From Cytophagaceae bacterium (lineage in GTDB: Bacteria; Bacteroidota; Bacteroidia; Cytophagales; Cyclobacteriaceae), in contig CP030886.1 of the NCBI GenBank assembly GCA_006969745.1, positions 3,011,234 through 3,075,233 on the forward strand: DNA of 64,000 nucleotides, written 5' to 3'. Positions 16,407 through 25,288 of this stretch are shown in pieces; within the stretch, counting starts at the first letter, position 1; each line of letters begins with the position of its first letter. A model generated the notes under the pieces. The model did no database searches and was not told the origin of the DNA. It saw only the letters and a list, made by a program, of their open reading frames with translations. Position numbers and translations under genes: made by a program.

Positions 16407-16790
16407 CTACACCAGCTCCGGCATAGGCGTATAGAAAAATTGTTCCAATACCACCTTTCCATTTTCTACCTTGTAAAGACATACCTCATCCATATTTATT
16501 GGATGATCCATGCCTTTCATGGTCACATTGGTTTTCATAGTGATAGTAAAGAAATTTTCGGCTACCAAAGGATCAGAGATTTCACTGCTGTGAAATTCAC
16601 TCACCATTTCATTCCATTCTTTACCTTTTTTGGCGATAGCATCAAAACCTTGCACGGTACCCCATGGTGCACCTTCAGGCTCTTTGCTTACAATATCAGG
16701 GGAGTACAGTTCCTGAAATACTTGTTCGAACTTACCCTCGCGGCACAGCTCGACCAAACGTTTTGCTACTTCTTCTGTTGTCATAATCAT
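16407..16790 (-). CDS. SnoaL-like / NTF2-fold protein
   Basis: 127 residues. EEVAKRLVELCREGKFEQVFQ, a strand with YSPDIVSKEPEG, and a C-terminal DEVCLYKVENGKVVLEQFFY give the cone-shaped NTF2/SnoaL fold. Such small proteins are isomerases, hydrolases or ligand carriers; nothing here fixes the substrate. A second ATG at 16784 is possible. It has its own terminator, and its upstream region is shared with a divergent outer-membrane protein gene and holds a 20-bp palindrome. Confidence 0.8.
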   Translation of the reverse strand: MIMTTEEVAKRLVELCREGKFEQVFQELYSPDIVSKEPEGAPWGTVQGFDAIAKKGKEWNEMVSEFHSSEISDPLVAENFFTITMKTNVTMKGMDHPINMDEVCLYKVENGKVVLEQFFYTPMPELV

Positions 16791-16827
16791 GTGTTAGAGT
16801 TGAACATGAGGTAAAGAAATTGGTTAG

Positions 16828-16847
16828 AGTGACAGCCCTATGTCACT
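16828..16847. promoter_or_regulatory. Palindromic operator candidate, Crp/Fnr-like
   Basis: agtgacagccctatgtcact has 7-bp perfect arms and a 6-bp spacer, the geometry used by Crp/Fnr-family dimers. It lies between the divergent SnoaL-like and outer-membrane protein genes and could serve both. No regulator of this family is in the window. Confidence 0.5.
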
Positions 16848-16913
16848 GGTTTGTCGAAATATGAAAAAATGTATTGTGGAGGTGTAGGAAATTTCCCGAT
16901 CTTGCCGAGTTCT

Positions 16914-17783
16914 ATGCGCCTAGTAATTGGATGTATTTGTTGTTTGATGCTTATGCAAGGTCAGAGCCAGCTCTTGGATCTGGCCAAAGCGGAGTATCTC
17001 TACGTGCCTGGTAGTAGCAGCAACTTCGAATATCACCGTCAGGAGTTTGAAGTCAATGTTCCGTTTGAGGTAAAGGAAGGCGCATACCTGTTTGTTGGCT
17101 TTGACTATAGCCGGATCTTATTTAGATTTCAGGAAACAGAGGATTCCTACGACAAGACCAACGCAGAAAATTTTCAATCGATAGACCTGAACCTTACTTA
17201 CACGTTTGAGTTGAAAAACAACTGGCGTTTTGGTCTGCAGCTTTCACCCTCATTTAATAGTAATTTTCAGGATGGTATCATGGCTGATGATTTCCTGATG
17301 AATGGAGTGGCCGCATTCATCAAAACCAAAGATGGCTCAATAAGCAAAAAACGTAATCGCCTGATTCTTGGATTAGCTTATTCTACGACATCAAGAGTAC
17401 CTATCCCATTCCCATTTATCAACTATTATAGAAAGTTTCATCCAAAGTGGTCTTATACCATAGGGGCCCCTTATTCCAACATTCAATTTCATGCGTCAGA
17501 AAAAAATCGCTTCAAGTTGCATGCCGAAGGAGATGCGTTCAATGTACACATGCAAGAAGACGTCCTGGTGGAAAATTTTGGACTAGCCGATCGTATACGT
17601 GTTTTCATCATTAATGTAGGATTTCGCTATGAATACAAATTTTCGGAGCATATAGAATCGTATCTGGTGCTTTCACGAACAGTGTTTTCAGACCTGCAAT
17701 TGCGTAAAGAAAAGACGGTTGTATTCCAGCCTGGGCTTGACGATGCCCTGTTTTTCCGTCTGGGTATTCGCTGTAAGATCTAG
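16914..17783 (+). CDS. Outer-membrane beta-barrel protein (DUF6268-like)
   Basis: 289 residues from the ATG at 16914, chosen because MRLVIGCICCLMLMQGQSQ makes a signal peptide; two longer starts (TTG 16851, ATG 16869) put extra residues in front of it. The rest alternates amphipathic strands and turns (SIDLNLTYTFELKNNWRFGL, RIRVFIINVGFRYEYKFSEH) and ends in a charged strand LFFRLGIRCKI, as in outer-membrane barrels. DUF6268 is the closest family I can name. It converges with the lycopene cyclase gene with no gap between stops. Confidence 0.65.
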   Translation: MRLVIGCICCLMLMQGQSQLLDLAKAEYLYVPGSSSNFEYHRQEFEVNVPFEVKEGAYLFVGFDYSRILFRFQETEDSYDKTNAENFQSIDLNLTYTFELKNNWRFGLQLSPSFNSNFQDGIMADDFLMNGVAAFIKTKDGSISKKRNRLILGLAYSTTSRVPIPFPFINYYRKFHPKWSYTIGAPYSNIQFHASEKNRFKLHAEGDAFNVHMQEDVLVENFGLADRIRVFIINVGFRYEYKFSEHIESYLVLSRTVFSDLQLRKEKTVVFQPGLDDALFFRLGIRCKI

Positions 17784-18923
17784 CTACTTCCAAAATGTGG
17801 AAAAGAAGGCGCGCCAGAATTGTGGCCTGTTCAATGAGAACATCACCTTGAAATCTTCCATTAATGAACTCTCTTCATCCAAAAATCGGAACACCGACTG
17901 AATTGCTGGTTTGGTATAAAGCCTAGTGAAGATATCTTCACCAAGGTCATTCCTTGTCGCTAGCACATTTAGGAAGATTGAATCATAGGTTCGATAGCGA
18001 GAGGTTGCAATACCTTTTTCGGGTCGCCTTCCATCCTTGATGTTTTCTACAGTCATGGTTGAATATCGATCAGCATTTTTAAATGAATAGCCTGAAGAGG
18101 GTCGCACCCAGCCACCGGCAGTTCCAATTTTGGTTACATGTTTCGTATGATGTTTGTGAAAAGGGTAATCGGACATAGGAATCAGTCCTTGCTCCACTTC
18201 TTCCACGGTATAGTTTTTTATACCCAAATAGGTATCTATGTATTCTTTGAGGTATGAATCATATTCCTCATCCGGCAGTAGGCGATCATTGAAGAGGGTA
18301 AACTCTACCAACACCGTATTTGAAGAAAGCGGTAAGACATAGGTAAAACTGGTACTGTCTTTCCACTTCAGACGATAATCCATCATTGTAAATGTGTCGG
18401 GATTGAAGATCGGATTTTCCGTACGAATAAACCATCCCTTGAAATGCTGGATCAGTGAGTGATACTTATCTTTCTTTTCATAAAATTCTTCAGGAATGCG
18501 ACTGTCGAAGATGTGATTAGCATGGTAGATGCAGTCTGGGCAGATGATCTGTTGTCCGTCTATATTCTCCACATCATCTTTAATCCATTTTACATTTCCG
18601 GCTTTTCCAATCTCAGCTTTTGCGTAAGCATAGAAACCTGCCGACCGGACCATCTTGTAGCGGTATGGATTCAAATCAAATGAAATGGTTTCTTGCTTGT
18701 TGTAAAACAATCCTGTAGCCCACACATGTGTGGCTAATTGATCCCATTTTGTTTCACCTTTTTCCCAAAAACACCATGTTCTGTCGTTTGCTGATTTATC
18801 ATCTTTGTCAATAAGGAGGATGCTTTTTTCATTGAAATAATCATCACTGATCATTTTCAAGGCAAGCTGCAGCCCGGCGGCTCCAACTCCTACAATTGCA
18901 TAGTCATATCTGGTTTGATCCAT
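17784..18923 (-). CDS. crtY: Lycopene beta-cyclase
   Basis: 379 residues from the ATG at 18921-18923, just before the dinucleotide-binding segment YDYAIVGVGAAGLQLALKM; an upstream start adds unrelated residues. DRTWCFWEKGE and GTAGGWVRPSSGYSFKNADR are characteristic of CrtY/CrtL cyclases, which close the ends of lycopene to beta-carotene rings. It implies a carotenoid-pigmented cell. No other carotenoid gene is in the window, so the cyclase sits outside its usual cluster. Confidence 0.9.
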   Translation of the reverse strand: MDQTRYDYAIVGVGAAGLQLALKMISDDYFNEKSILLIDKDDKSANDRTWCFWEKGETKWDQLATHVWATGLFYNKQETISFDLNPYRYKMVRSAGFYAYAKAEIGKAGNVKWIKDDVENIDGQQIICPDCIYHANHIFDSRIPEEFYEKKDKYHSLIQHFKGWFIRTENPIFNPDTFTMMDYRLKWKDSTSFTYVLPLSSNTVLVEFTLFNDRLLPDEEYDSYLKEYIDTYLGIKNYTVEEVEQGLIPMSDYPFHKHHTKHVTKIGTAGGWVRPSSGYSFKNADRYSTMTVENIKDGRRPEKGIATSRYRTYDSIFLNVLATRNDLGEDIFTRLYTKPAIQSVFRFLDEESSLMEDFKVMFSLNRPQFWRAFFSTFWK

Positions 18924-18943
18924 CCTGGCCCTAAATATAAGAA

Positions 18944-18961
18944 GCCCTGCATTCGCAGGGC
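18944..18961 (-). terminator. Terminator of the TonB receptor operon
   Basis: Stem gccctgc (18944-18950) and gcagggc (18955-18961) with a 4-nt loop, followed on the minus strand by a T-rich tract. It lies between the small gene at 18998 and the lycopene cyclase start, so crtY is probably transcribed separately. Confidence 0.65.
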
Positions 18962-18997
18962 CACTACCACTAACATTCAACTAACCTAATTTCCGTA

Positions 18998-19243
18998 CTA
19001 ATGATTCAGCTCTGAACATTCATATCCATTCTTTTTCAGGATCACGGCGATGTTTTCACATGAGAGCACATAAGACTCTACTTTCAGCACGCGCTCCCAG
19101 TCATCCAAATCGACTGTCCAGCGACGAATACATTTGAGCTGGCTAAATACCTGATTGACTTTCTCTACATCTTGTTTGGTTTTGATGTTGCTCTTCAGAA
19201 TAAGAATATTCACATCTTGTGTGGGTCTGGTGAGTGTTTTCAT
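18998..19243 (-). CDS. Small HMA-like ferredoxin-fold protein
   Basis: 81 residues. Strand NILILKSNIKT, helix KQDVEKVNQVFSQL, strand, strand KVESYVLSCENIAVILKKNG follow the beta-alpha-beta-beta-alpha-beta order of heavy-metal-associated domains, but the CxxC metal motif is missing. It could be a regulator or ligand-binding partner. It starts 4 bp after the stop of the TonB receptor gene and shares its operon. Confidence 0.6.
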   Translation of the reverse strand: MKTLTRPTQDVNILILKSNIKTKQDVEKVNQVFSQLKCIRRWTVDLDDWERVLKVESYVLSCENIAVILKKNGYECSELNH

Positions 19244-19247
19244 AGTG

Positions 19248-21647
19248 TTAAAATTGGATTCGATACATTATGTCAGGAAAGAAACCGATCTGTTCTACCA
19301 CGTTTATCTGGTCTGTTACATCGTTGTATCTTCTGACAAATTCATTTTTTCTATTGGTAAGGTTTTGGAAATCCACAAAAAACTGATGAGATACTTTCTT
19401 CCTGTTTAGACGGACACCAAACTTTGCATCCCATCGAAAATACTGTCCGTATCGTTCGCTAAATGCAACGTCTTCTTGACGAACTTCCCTTCCCAAATTG
19501 GACCGTGTAGCTTCGATATCAATAGGCGTATACGGTCGTCCACCCGAAGTGGTAACCTTTGTATCGAAGGTCCAGGCATTTTGTCCGTTGGGACCAAACT
19601 TCCATTCCTTCCCGAAAAGGACATTGAGTACGTAGTTGTTGTTAAACACGGTGTTTCGTTGGATTCCATCGCTACCTTCGTATTGCGACTCAAATACAGA
19701 GGTCGTTAAAAGCATGTAATAGTTCCGGCTAAAGAATTTTTCGAGTGTAATTTCAGTGCCATAGTTAAATCCTGTCCCGTTGCTGACCAGCGAGCCCTTT
19801 TCTTCGAAGATGAAGTCATTGCCTTCATTGAGCACTGAGTAGCTGGATGCAGTCTGCTCCACCGGCACATCATATATGCTTTGATAGTAAACCTCTGTCT
19901 TCAACCTCCAATCGGTTCCCAGATTTCTGTCAAATCCTAAAACAAAGTGATGGGCTTTTATAAAGTCAAGGTTTTGATTGGTACGTAAAGTGGTGCCCGG
20001 GGAAACTTCCTCCTGATAAAATAACACGGGAGAAGGTACTGCCTGTCCGTGCAGGCCATAGGCAAGACTCCATCGCTGTACGGGTGTCTGCTGCCAACTG
20101 ATTGCAGCTCTTGGCTCCACAATTGACTCATCCATAAATTCATGATACTGGCCGTGTAATCCAAAAGTGGTGGACAAATCATCAGTGAGTTTATACTCTG
20201 CTTGACCATACACCTGCAGGAGATTGTAGGTTTCGTCAACATTGGTGCTTGTAAGGAAATAGTCTGGCACACCATCGTTATTTCCATCAGGAATGGAAAC
20301 GCGATCGTCTCGATCTTCCGCAAACAAATTGAGGTCGTAAGTTTCATTCAAGAAACCTGCTCGCATATTCCAGCGGGCATTGAATTTGGTGTTGATTGTA
20401 GAAGTTACTGTGTATCGGTTTTCCCTGTTTCTTACATTAGTTGCTCGGTATTTCCCAATGAATTGGTCGTTTTCATCAAGCATTCGATTGTCTTGTAGAT
20501 ATTCATTAAAGTTGGTAGATGCACCCAATGAAGTTTTGAGATAAGTGTTTTTCCCCATTCTGATGGTATGAGCTACACCAAGCAAACCGAGCTCATTTTG
20601 CACAAAAGCATCTTGCTCAGGATCTGCAAATAGATCCGTTTCATCAATATCTTCTCCAAGAAAATCAATGGTGCTTTTCCCGCCTAGGCCGAAGATTTCA
20701 AATCTCCCAAGCTTAGTGTCTCCAAGATTGGCTTTGAATGAAATATCCTGATAAAAAGGTATTGCGGAAGTACCTGTAGCTGCCAGGCTTGCAATACCAT
20801 ATCGATAGGAAGTTACAAACGAAGAGTTGTTTTTCTTGCTGATAGGACCTTCTGCCATAAACTCCAATCCGCTGAATGCAGAAAGCTGACCTGTGAACTC
20901 AAATTTGTCTGTGTTTCCATTTCTGAAAAACACATCAAAAACTGCGGCGTTTGCATTTCCATACTCAGCAGGAAAAGCTCCGGTAAGAAAATCCGAGGTT
21001 CTTAGCAGGTTGGTGTTCAGCGCATTTACCGGGCCACCTGTAGTTCCCTGGGTAGCAAAATGATTGGTCGTTGCTATAGGAATGCCCTCAATTCTCCATA
21101 GCAGACCGATGGGAGAGTTACCTCTGACCACAATGTCATTACGTGCGTCATTCGTTGCATTTACTCCGGCAAACGAAGTGGCTAACTTGGCTACATCATT
21201 TCTACCTCCAGAAAACCGTGTCACTTCCTCCAAACTAAATGTCCGGGCACTCACCTTTGCAAGGTCATTTATGGGCAAGTCTTTATCTGCGTCTGCAGTG
21301 ACTACTACTTCTTGCAATTTTTCTACAGATTCTTCTAGCAGTACCCGCAGTATTACTTCTTTTCCAGAAGTGACCAGCACGTTTGGAAGCGAAATGCTTT
21401 TGTAGCCTATGTAGGTTACAGCAAAGGTCTGTCTGCCTACAGGTACATTTTCTATTCTGAATTCACCGTTGACATCTGCAACAGCACCCTGGATTGGATC
21501 TGAGCCTACCAATTGAATAGTAGCTCCAATCAACGGGTATTCAGCTTGAGCATCCAGAATAATTCCTTTTACAGTCTGGTCCTGAGCAATACTTGCGAGT
21601 GAAACGAGGATTCCCAGGACAGTGATGATAGCTTTCGAATTTTTCAT
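19248..21647 (-). CDS. TonB-dependent outer-membrane receptor
   Basis: 799 residues from the ATG at 21645-21647, which opens a signal peptide (MKNSKAIITVLGILVSLASI); an upstream start would precede it. A CarboxypepD_reg-like domain (about 25-105: VKGIILDAQAEYPLIGATIQ) is followed by a plug (DIVVRGNSPIGLLWRIEGIP) and a 22-strand-type barrel ending in an aromatic IMYRIQF. It imports an unknown substrate using TonB energy. No SusD partner is present, which argues against a classic glycan locus. Confidence 0.88.
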   Translation of the reverse strand: MKNSKAIITVLGILVSLASIAQDQTVKGIILDAQAEYPLIGATIQLVGSDPIQGAVADVNGEFRIENVPVGRQTFAVTYIGYKSISLPNVLVTSGKEVILRVLLEESVEKLQEVVVTADADKDLPINDLAKVSARTFSLEEVTRFSGGRNDVAKLATSFAGVNATNDARNDIVVRGNSPIGLLWRIEGIPIATTNHFATQGTTGGPVNALNTNLLRTSDFLTGAFPAEYGNANAAVFDVFFRNGNTDKFEFTGQLSAFSGLEFMAEGPISKKNNSSFVTSYRYGIASLAATGTSAIPFYQDISFKANLGDTKLGRFEIFGLGGKSTIDFLGEDIDETDLFADPEQDAFVQNELGLLGVAHTIRMGKNTYLKTSLGASTNFNEYLQDNRMLDENDQFIGKYRATNVRNRENRYTVTSTINTKFNARWNMRAGFLNETYDLNLFAEDRDDRVSIPDGNNDGVPDYFLTSTNVDETYNLLQVYGQAEYKLTDDLSTTFGLHGQYHEFMDESIVEPRAAISWQQTPVQRWSLAYGLHGQAVPSPVLFYQEEVSPGTTLRTNQNLDFIKAHHFVLGFDRNLGTDWRLKTEVYYQSIYDVPVEQTASSYSVLNEGNDFIFEEKGSLVSNGTGFNYGTEITLEKFFSRNYYMLLTTSVFESQYEGSDGIQRNTVFNNNYVLNVLFGKEWKFGPNGQNAWTFDTKVTTSGGRPYTPIDIEATRSNLGREVRQEDVAFSERYGQYFRWDAKFGVRLNRKKVSHQFFVDFQNLTNRKNEFVRRYNDVTDQINVVEQIGFFPDIMYRIQF

Positions 21648-21894
21648 TGGTTTTGATAAATTGATTTCGACGGCTAACCTATTGGTGAGTACTGTATATT
21701 GAAACGCGAACATGTCTCAGACGCTATGAAATTGGGCTGAAGCGTGATTTTTGGAGGTTGAAACTACATTAGAAGCTTTTATATTGAGGTTACAATTTCA
21801 GAACTCAATTTTCGGGCTTCATCCTTATATTTCTGGCTTTCGCTGCTAATCGGTCCATATTTCTGCAATTCCTTGATTTATCTTTAATGCAGTT

Positions 21895-22929
21895 ATGAAA
21901 TTAAGAGAGGTTCATATTAGATGGATTGGAATCCCGCTGGTAGCTTTAATTGCTGATGCCACTGACGGGAATCATATGCCTGATGAACCACTATGGTACA
22001 CCTATTTTATTTCTTTGTGTTTTACAGCCGTCTATTGGAATGGAGCAACCTTCATTATCTACCGTTTTAGAAAGGCATTTCCATCGATCAGCAAAACAGG
22101 AAGAAGGCTTGCTTTCACTGCAGTGGTAATTGTATTCTGGATGATGGTAGGAGGGATTCCGATTAAGTTACTTTTTGACCTTTGCAGCATATCAGAAGCT
22201 TTTACATACAATGAACACGCTGAATTTTTACCATTTAATATGGTGGCTGCCACAGTGATCTCATTGGGATATGAAGCATTCTATTTCTTTGATAAATGGA
22301 AGGAGCAATTCAGCCTGAATCAGCAATTAAAAAATCAGCAAATTCGTACGCAGTATGAGGTTTTGCAAAATCAAATGAGTCCTCATTTCTTATTTAATAG
22401 CCTAAATACACTTACTACCATTATTCCTGAAAATGCAGATGCTGCCGTTTCATTTACCGAGCGACTTTCTGAGGTGTATCGGTACATCTTGCAAAACAAA
22501 GATCGCGAGCTGGTAAGTCTAAAAGAGGAAGTAGAGTTTGTGAAATCATACCTATACCTGCTGCGTATGCGCTATCCTGATAACTTATCTGTTGACTTTA
22601 ACATTGATGAGAAATACCTTAATTTGACAATTCCGCCGCTGACTTTGCAGATGTTGGCTGAAAATGCAATCAAACACAATGTGGTGTCAAAATCAAAGCC
22701 TCTCCACATTGATATTTATATTGAAAATGGAAAGTCAGTCATTGTGAAAAACAATCTGCAACGAAAAGACTCGCTGGATAAATCCACCAAAACCGGCCTG
22801 GAAAATATTCGAAAACGATACAGTATTCTTGGGCAGAAGGAAATAGATGTAATCACAAGTGCATCCAATTTTATGGTGGCGGTACCACTCATCGATTTGT
22901 TAGAAGAAAGAGACCTTAGATTTACCTAA
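21895..22929 (+). CDS. LytS-type sensor histidine kinase
   Basis: 344 residues. Four membrane helices (about 10-145) lead into a coiled segment and the His_kinase domain, with phospho-acceptor His164 in QNQMSPHFLFNSLNTL and a HATPase part (LTLQMLAENAIKHNVV, TGLENIRKRY). It probably phosphorylates the LytTR regulator starting 1 bp after its stop. Signal unknown: there is no periplasmic sensor domain. Divergent from the TonB receptor with about 250 bp between starts. Confidence 0.9.
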   Translation: MKLREVHIRWIGIPLVALIADATDGNHMPDEPLWYTYFISLCFTAVYWNGATFIIYRFRKAFPSISKTGRRLAFTAVVIVFWMMVGGIPIKLLFDLCSISEAFTYNEHAEFLPFNMVAATVISLGYEAFYFFDKWKEQFSLNQQLKNQQIRTQYEVLQNQMSPHFLFNSLNTLTTIIPENADAAVSFTERLSEVYRYILQNKDRELVSLKEEVEFVKSYLYLLRMRYPDNLSVDFNIDEKYLNLTIPPLTLQMLAENAIKHNVVSKSKPLHIDIYIENGKSVIVKNNLQRKDSLDKSTKTGLENIRKRYSILGQKEIDVITSASNFMVAVPLIDLLEERDLRFT

Positions 22930-22930
22930 A

Positions 22931-23692
22931 ATGAAAGTTCTGATAGTAGAGGATGAAGCTCCGGCTTTCAGAAGGTTAGAAAAAATCCTTCTGGAGATTG
23001 ATCCAACGATCGAAATTGTGGAAGTGTTGGACAGTGTGGAGGATACAGTGAAGTGGATGAACAACCACGAATGTCCTGACCTGGCACTACTTGATATTCA
23101 AATCAGTGATGGAATCAGCTTTCAAATTTTTGATCAGACAGAAATTAAATGCCCGGTGATTTTTACTACAGCTTTTGACGAGTATTTGCTTAAGGCATTC
23201 AAAGTGAACAGTATCGACTATTTGCTGAAACCAATCAAGAAAGAAGATCTTGAGAGGTCTCTGGAGAAGTACAGGAATCTGCAGGCAAATTTCAGTCAAA
23301 ATGGAATAGATATGTCAGCATTGCTGAGCCAGATTAATTTGACGGAGGCAAAATACAAATCTCGATTTCTTGTAAAGCAAGGAGATAAGATGCTAGCCAT
23401 TCGATCAGAAGATATTGTTTGTTTTCAAAGCAAGCATGGTGTTGTGCATATCAATACAAGAAATAAAAAAACATACCTCTCTGATTTCACTTTGGATGAA
23501 TTGTCGAACCAACTGGATCCTCGACTTTTCTATAGAGCCAACCGGCAATTTATCATTAATGCAGATTTCATAAATACGGTGCATAAACACTTCAAAGGAA
23601 AGCTGAAGGTCGAAATGGATGACTTCTCGGATGAGCAAATTTTGGTAAGCAGTGAAAAAGCCACTTCACTCAAACAGTGGCTTGACCAATAG
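22931..23692 (+). CDS. LytTR-family response regulator
   Basis: 253 residues. A receiver domain with acidic pocket VEDEAP and phospho-acceptor Asp55 (ALLDIQISDG) is joined to a LytTR DNA-binding domain (about 145-250: FLVKQGDKMLAIRSEDIVCF, LFYRANRQFIIN). Cognate partner of the kinase immediately upstream. LytTR proteins bind paired short direct repeats; I could not fix such sites. The DUF3667 gene 26 bp downstream is probably in the same operon. Confidence 0.92.
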   Translation: MKVLIVEDEAPAFRRLEKILLEIDPTIEIVEVLDSVEDTVKWMNNHECPDLALLDIQISDGISFQIFDQTEIKCPVIFTTAFDEYLLKAFKVNSIDYLLKPIKKEDLERSLEKYRNLQANFSQNGIDMSALLSQINLTEAKYKSRFLVKQGDKMLAIRSEDIVCFQSKHGVVHINTRNKKTYLSDFTLDELSNQLDPRLFYRANRQFIINADFINTVHKHFKGKLKVEMDDFSDEQILVSSEKATSLKQWLDQ

Positions 23693-23718
23693 CATTCGTC
23701 CTGCTATATTCACATCAT

Positions 23719-24453
23719 ATGAAGTATCCGATAGAGGTAAACGAGACGCGTAAGATCAATCGAATAACGATCAAGCAATCTTTTCTGGATCTGATGAATG
23801 CCTTCAATCTGGAGAGGGGACTCATCTTTACAATTAAACTATTGTTTATAAGTCCTAGCAAGATTGTCAAGCTTTACCTCAACGAAGGTCGCTTCAAAAT
23901 AGTGAATGCCTTTAGGTTGCTAATTCTCACAACGGCAGCAAGCCTTTTTATCTTGTACTTGGCCGATGTTGATGATTTGCTTGTGCCATCTGATAAAGAG
24001 TTTCTCGAAGGTTTTGCCAATGAAGAACAAGTGGGTGCCGATTATTTAACTGGCATGATGAAACAGATTTACTTTGATTGGTACAATCTTTTTCTTTGGA
24101 TAGCTATACCGATTTACGGATTTTTCACATATCTACTTTACAGGAAGAATCGATACAATTTTGCCGAGCACATGGTAATCCAGAGTTTTCATATCAGTGG
24201 TCTAAATGTGATCATGGGATTGATTTTGCCAATGCATTACCTATTTGGCCAGGAGGCAACAATGTATATCGGTTTTGCTCTCGCTACCTTGTATTTTTTC
24301 TATTTTATAATTGGTGTTTTCAGTAAAACTAGTTTTAAAGCTATTGTGAGGACTTTATTGCTTTACCTTCTCAGCAATGCAGTTTATTTTATCATACTTG
24401 GATTTATCCTGCTGTTTATGATTAATTACAATTTGTCAGCGGCTTCAGGATAA
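23719..24453 (+). CDS. DUF3667-like multi-pass membrane protein
   Basis: 244 residues. The N-terminal soluble stretch IKQSFLDLMNAFNLERGLIF, LFISPSKIVKLYLNEGR and VNAFRLLIL matches the second half of DUF3667 proteins, and five hydrophobic segments follow. It lacks the N-terminal zinc-ribbon (CxxC) part of the full family. Function unknown. It follows a LytS/LytTR pair by 26 bp, so it may be a target or accessory. Its end overlaps the convergent lipoprotein gene by 28 bp. Confidence 0.65.
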   Translation: MKYPIEVNETRKINRITIKQSFLDLMNAFNLERGLIFTIKLLFISPSKIVKLYLNEGRFKIVNAFRLLILTTAASLFILYLADVDDLLVPSDKEFLEGFANEEQVGADYLTGMMKQIYFDWYNLFLWIAIPIYGFFTYLLYRKNRYNFAEHMVIQSFHISGLNVIMGLILPMHYLFGQEATMYIGFALATLYFFYFIIGVFSKTSFKAIVRTLLLYLLSNAVYFIILGFILLFMINYNLSAASG

Positions 24454-25199
24454 ATGCTCAAAGGTTTAGATTTTACCAATTCGATAGAAAGTTCAGGACC
24501 TGGTACGTAAAATTTCACAATCTTAGCCGGCTTCTCTTTTGTAATCCATATGCGATTTTGAGGCATCTTTCCATCAGTCATCAAATGAATTATTGTACAA
24601 TCGAAAGTACCAGCAGGAGTCGTAACACGATCTTCTCCTGCATAATATATGGAAGCATCCGAAACAGTCATGCTGGTAGAGATTAGCGCATTGAATTTGA
24701 GTGTATCGCCTTCTTTGTAATTGATTGCTTGCATAAGCATATATAGCTCACTTCGGAAAACATCATATGAATAGAGTGAATCAACCGGATAGTCATTTAT
24801 TGTTGTATCTCGGATAACCCGATATAATCCATTGACCTGATTTTCTTTGGCTTCAAGATCTACGTCAAGCTTGGTAGTGTTAATGCGCATGTTTACAGAG
24901 ACAGCCTCAAGCGTGAAATTGCTGGTATCCATGACAAACTCCGCGTCTTCATAAACGCTACCATCATCAAAAGAGGAAGTGTCACGGGAGACAAGCTTAC
25001 CATTCTCAAAATACGTTCCGAAGATCATAGAACCCACTTTGGTTCCGCTCGTATCCAGCATATGATAGGTATTGATTACTGGTTGAATACTTGTCAAATC
25101 AAGTGGCTGATTTAGCCATTTTTTTGGTATTGAAGCGTCTTTTTCAGCAGGCTGACACGCCAGCATCAAGGCAAATGTGATTAAGTAGAAATATTTCAT
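24426..25199 (-). CDS. DUF3108-like lipoprotein
   Basis: 257 residues. A lipobox (FALMLAC, Cys15) gives a lipid anchor. The mature part is strand-rich with TYHMLDTSGTKVGSMIFGTY, YAGEDRVTTPAGTFDCTII and MPQNRIWITKEKPAKIVKFY, a pattern like DUF3108 proteins of the outer membrane/periplasm. No catalytic motif. It has its own -7 box at 25231-25238, and its 3' end overlaps the DUF3667-like gene by 28 bp. Confidence 0.6.
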   Translation of the reverse strand: MKYFYLITFALMLACQPAEKDASIPKKWLNQPLDLTSIQPVINTYHMLDTSGTKVGSMIFGTYFENGKLVSRDTSSFDDGSVYEDAEFVMDTSNFTLEAVSVNMRINTTKLDVDLEAKENQVNGLYRVIRDTTINDYPVDSLYSYDVFRSELYMLMQAINYKEGDTLKFNALISTSMTVSDASIYYAGEDRVTTPAGTFDCTIIHLMTDGKMPQNRIWITKEKPAKIVKFYVPGPELSIELVKSKPLSIYPEAADKL

Positions 25200-25230
25200 T
25201 TGATTAGGTGTTTTTCTGAAAACAATCTAC

Positions 25231-25238
25231 CAAATCTA
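25231..25238 (-). promoter_or_regulatory. -7 box for the lipoprotein gene
   Basis: caaatcta on the plus strand reads TAGATTTG on the minus strand, fitting TAnnTTTG, 32 bp before the start at 25199. Confidence 0.45.
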
Positions 25239-25288
25239 ATCCTACTCCGCCGGAGTAATGGTATTGCCGTTTATCTAAAACTGCTGTG

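Noticed and set aside
16335..16814. Plus-strand 159-codon frame
   Set aside because: Antisense to the SnoaL-like gene and crosses its terminator.
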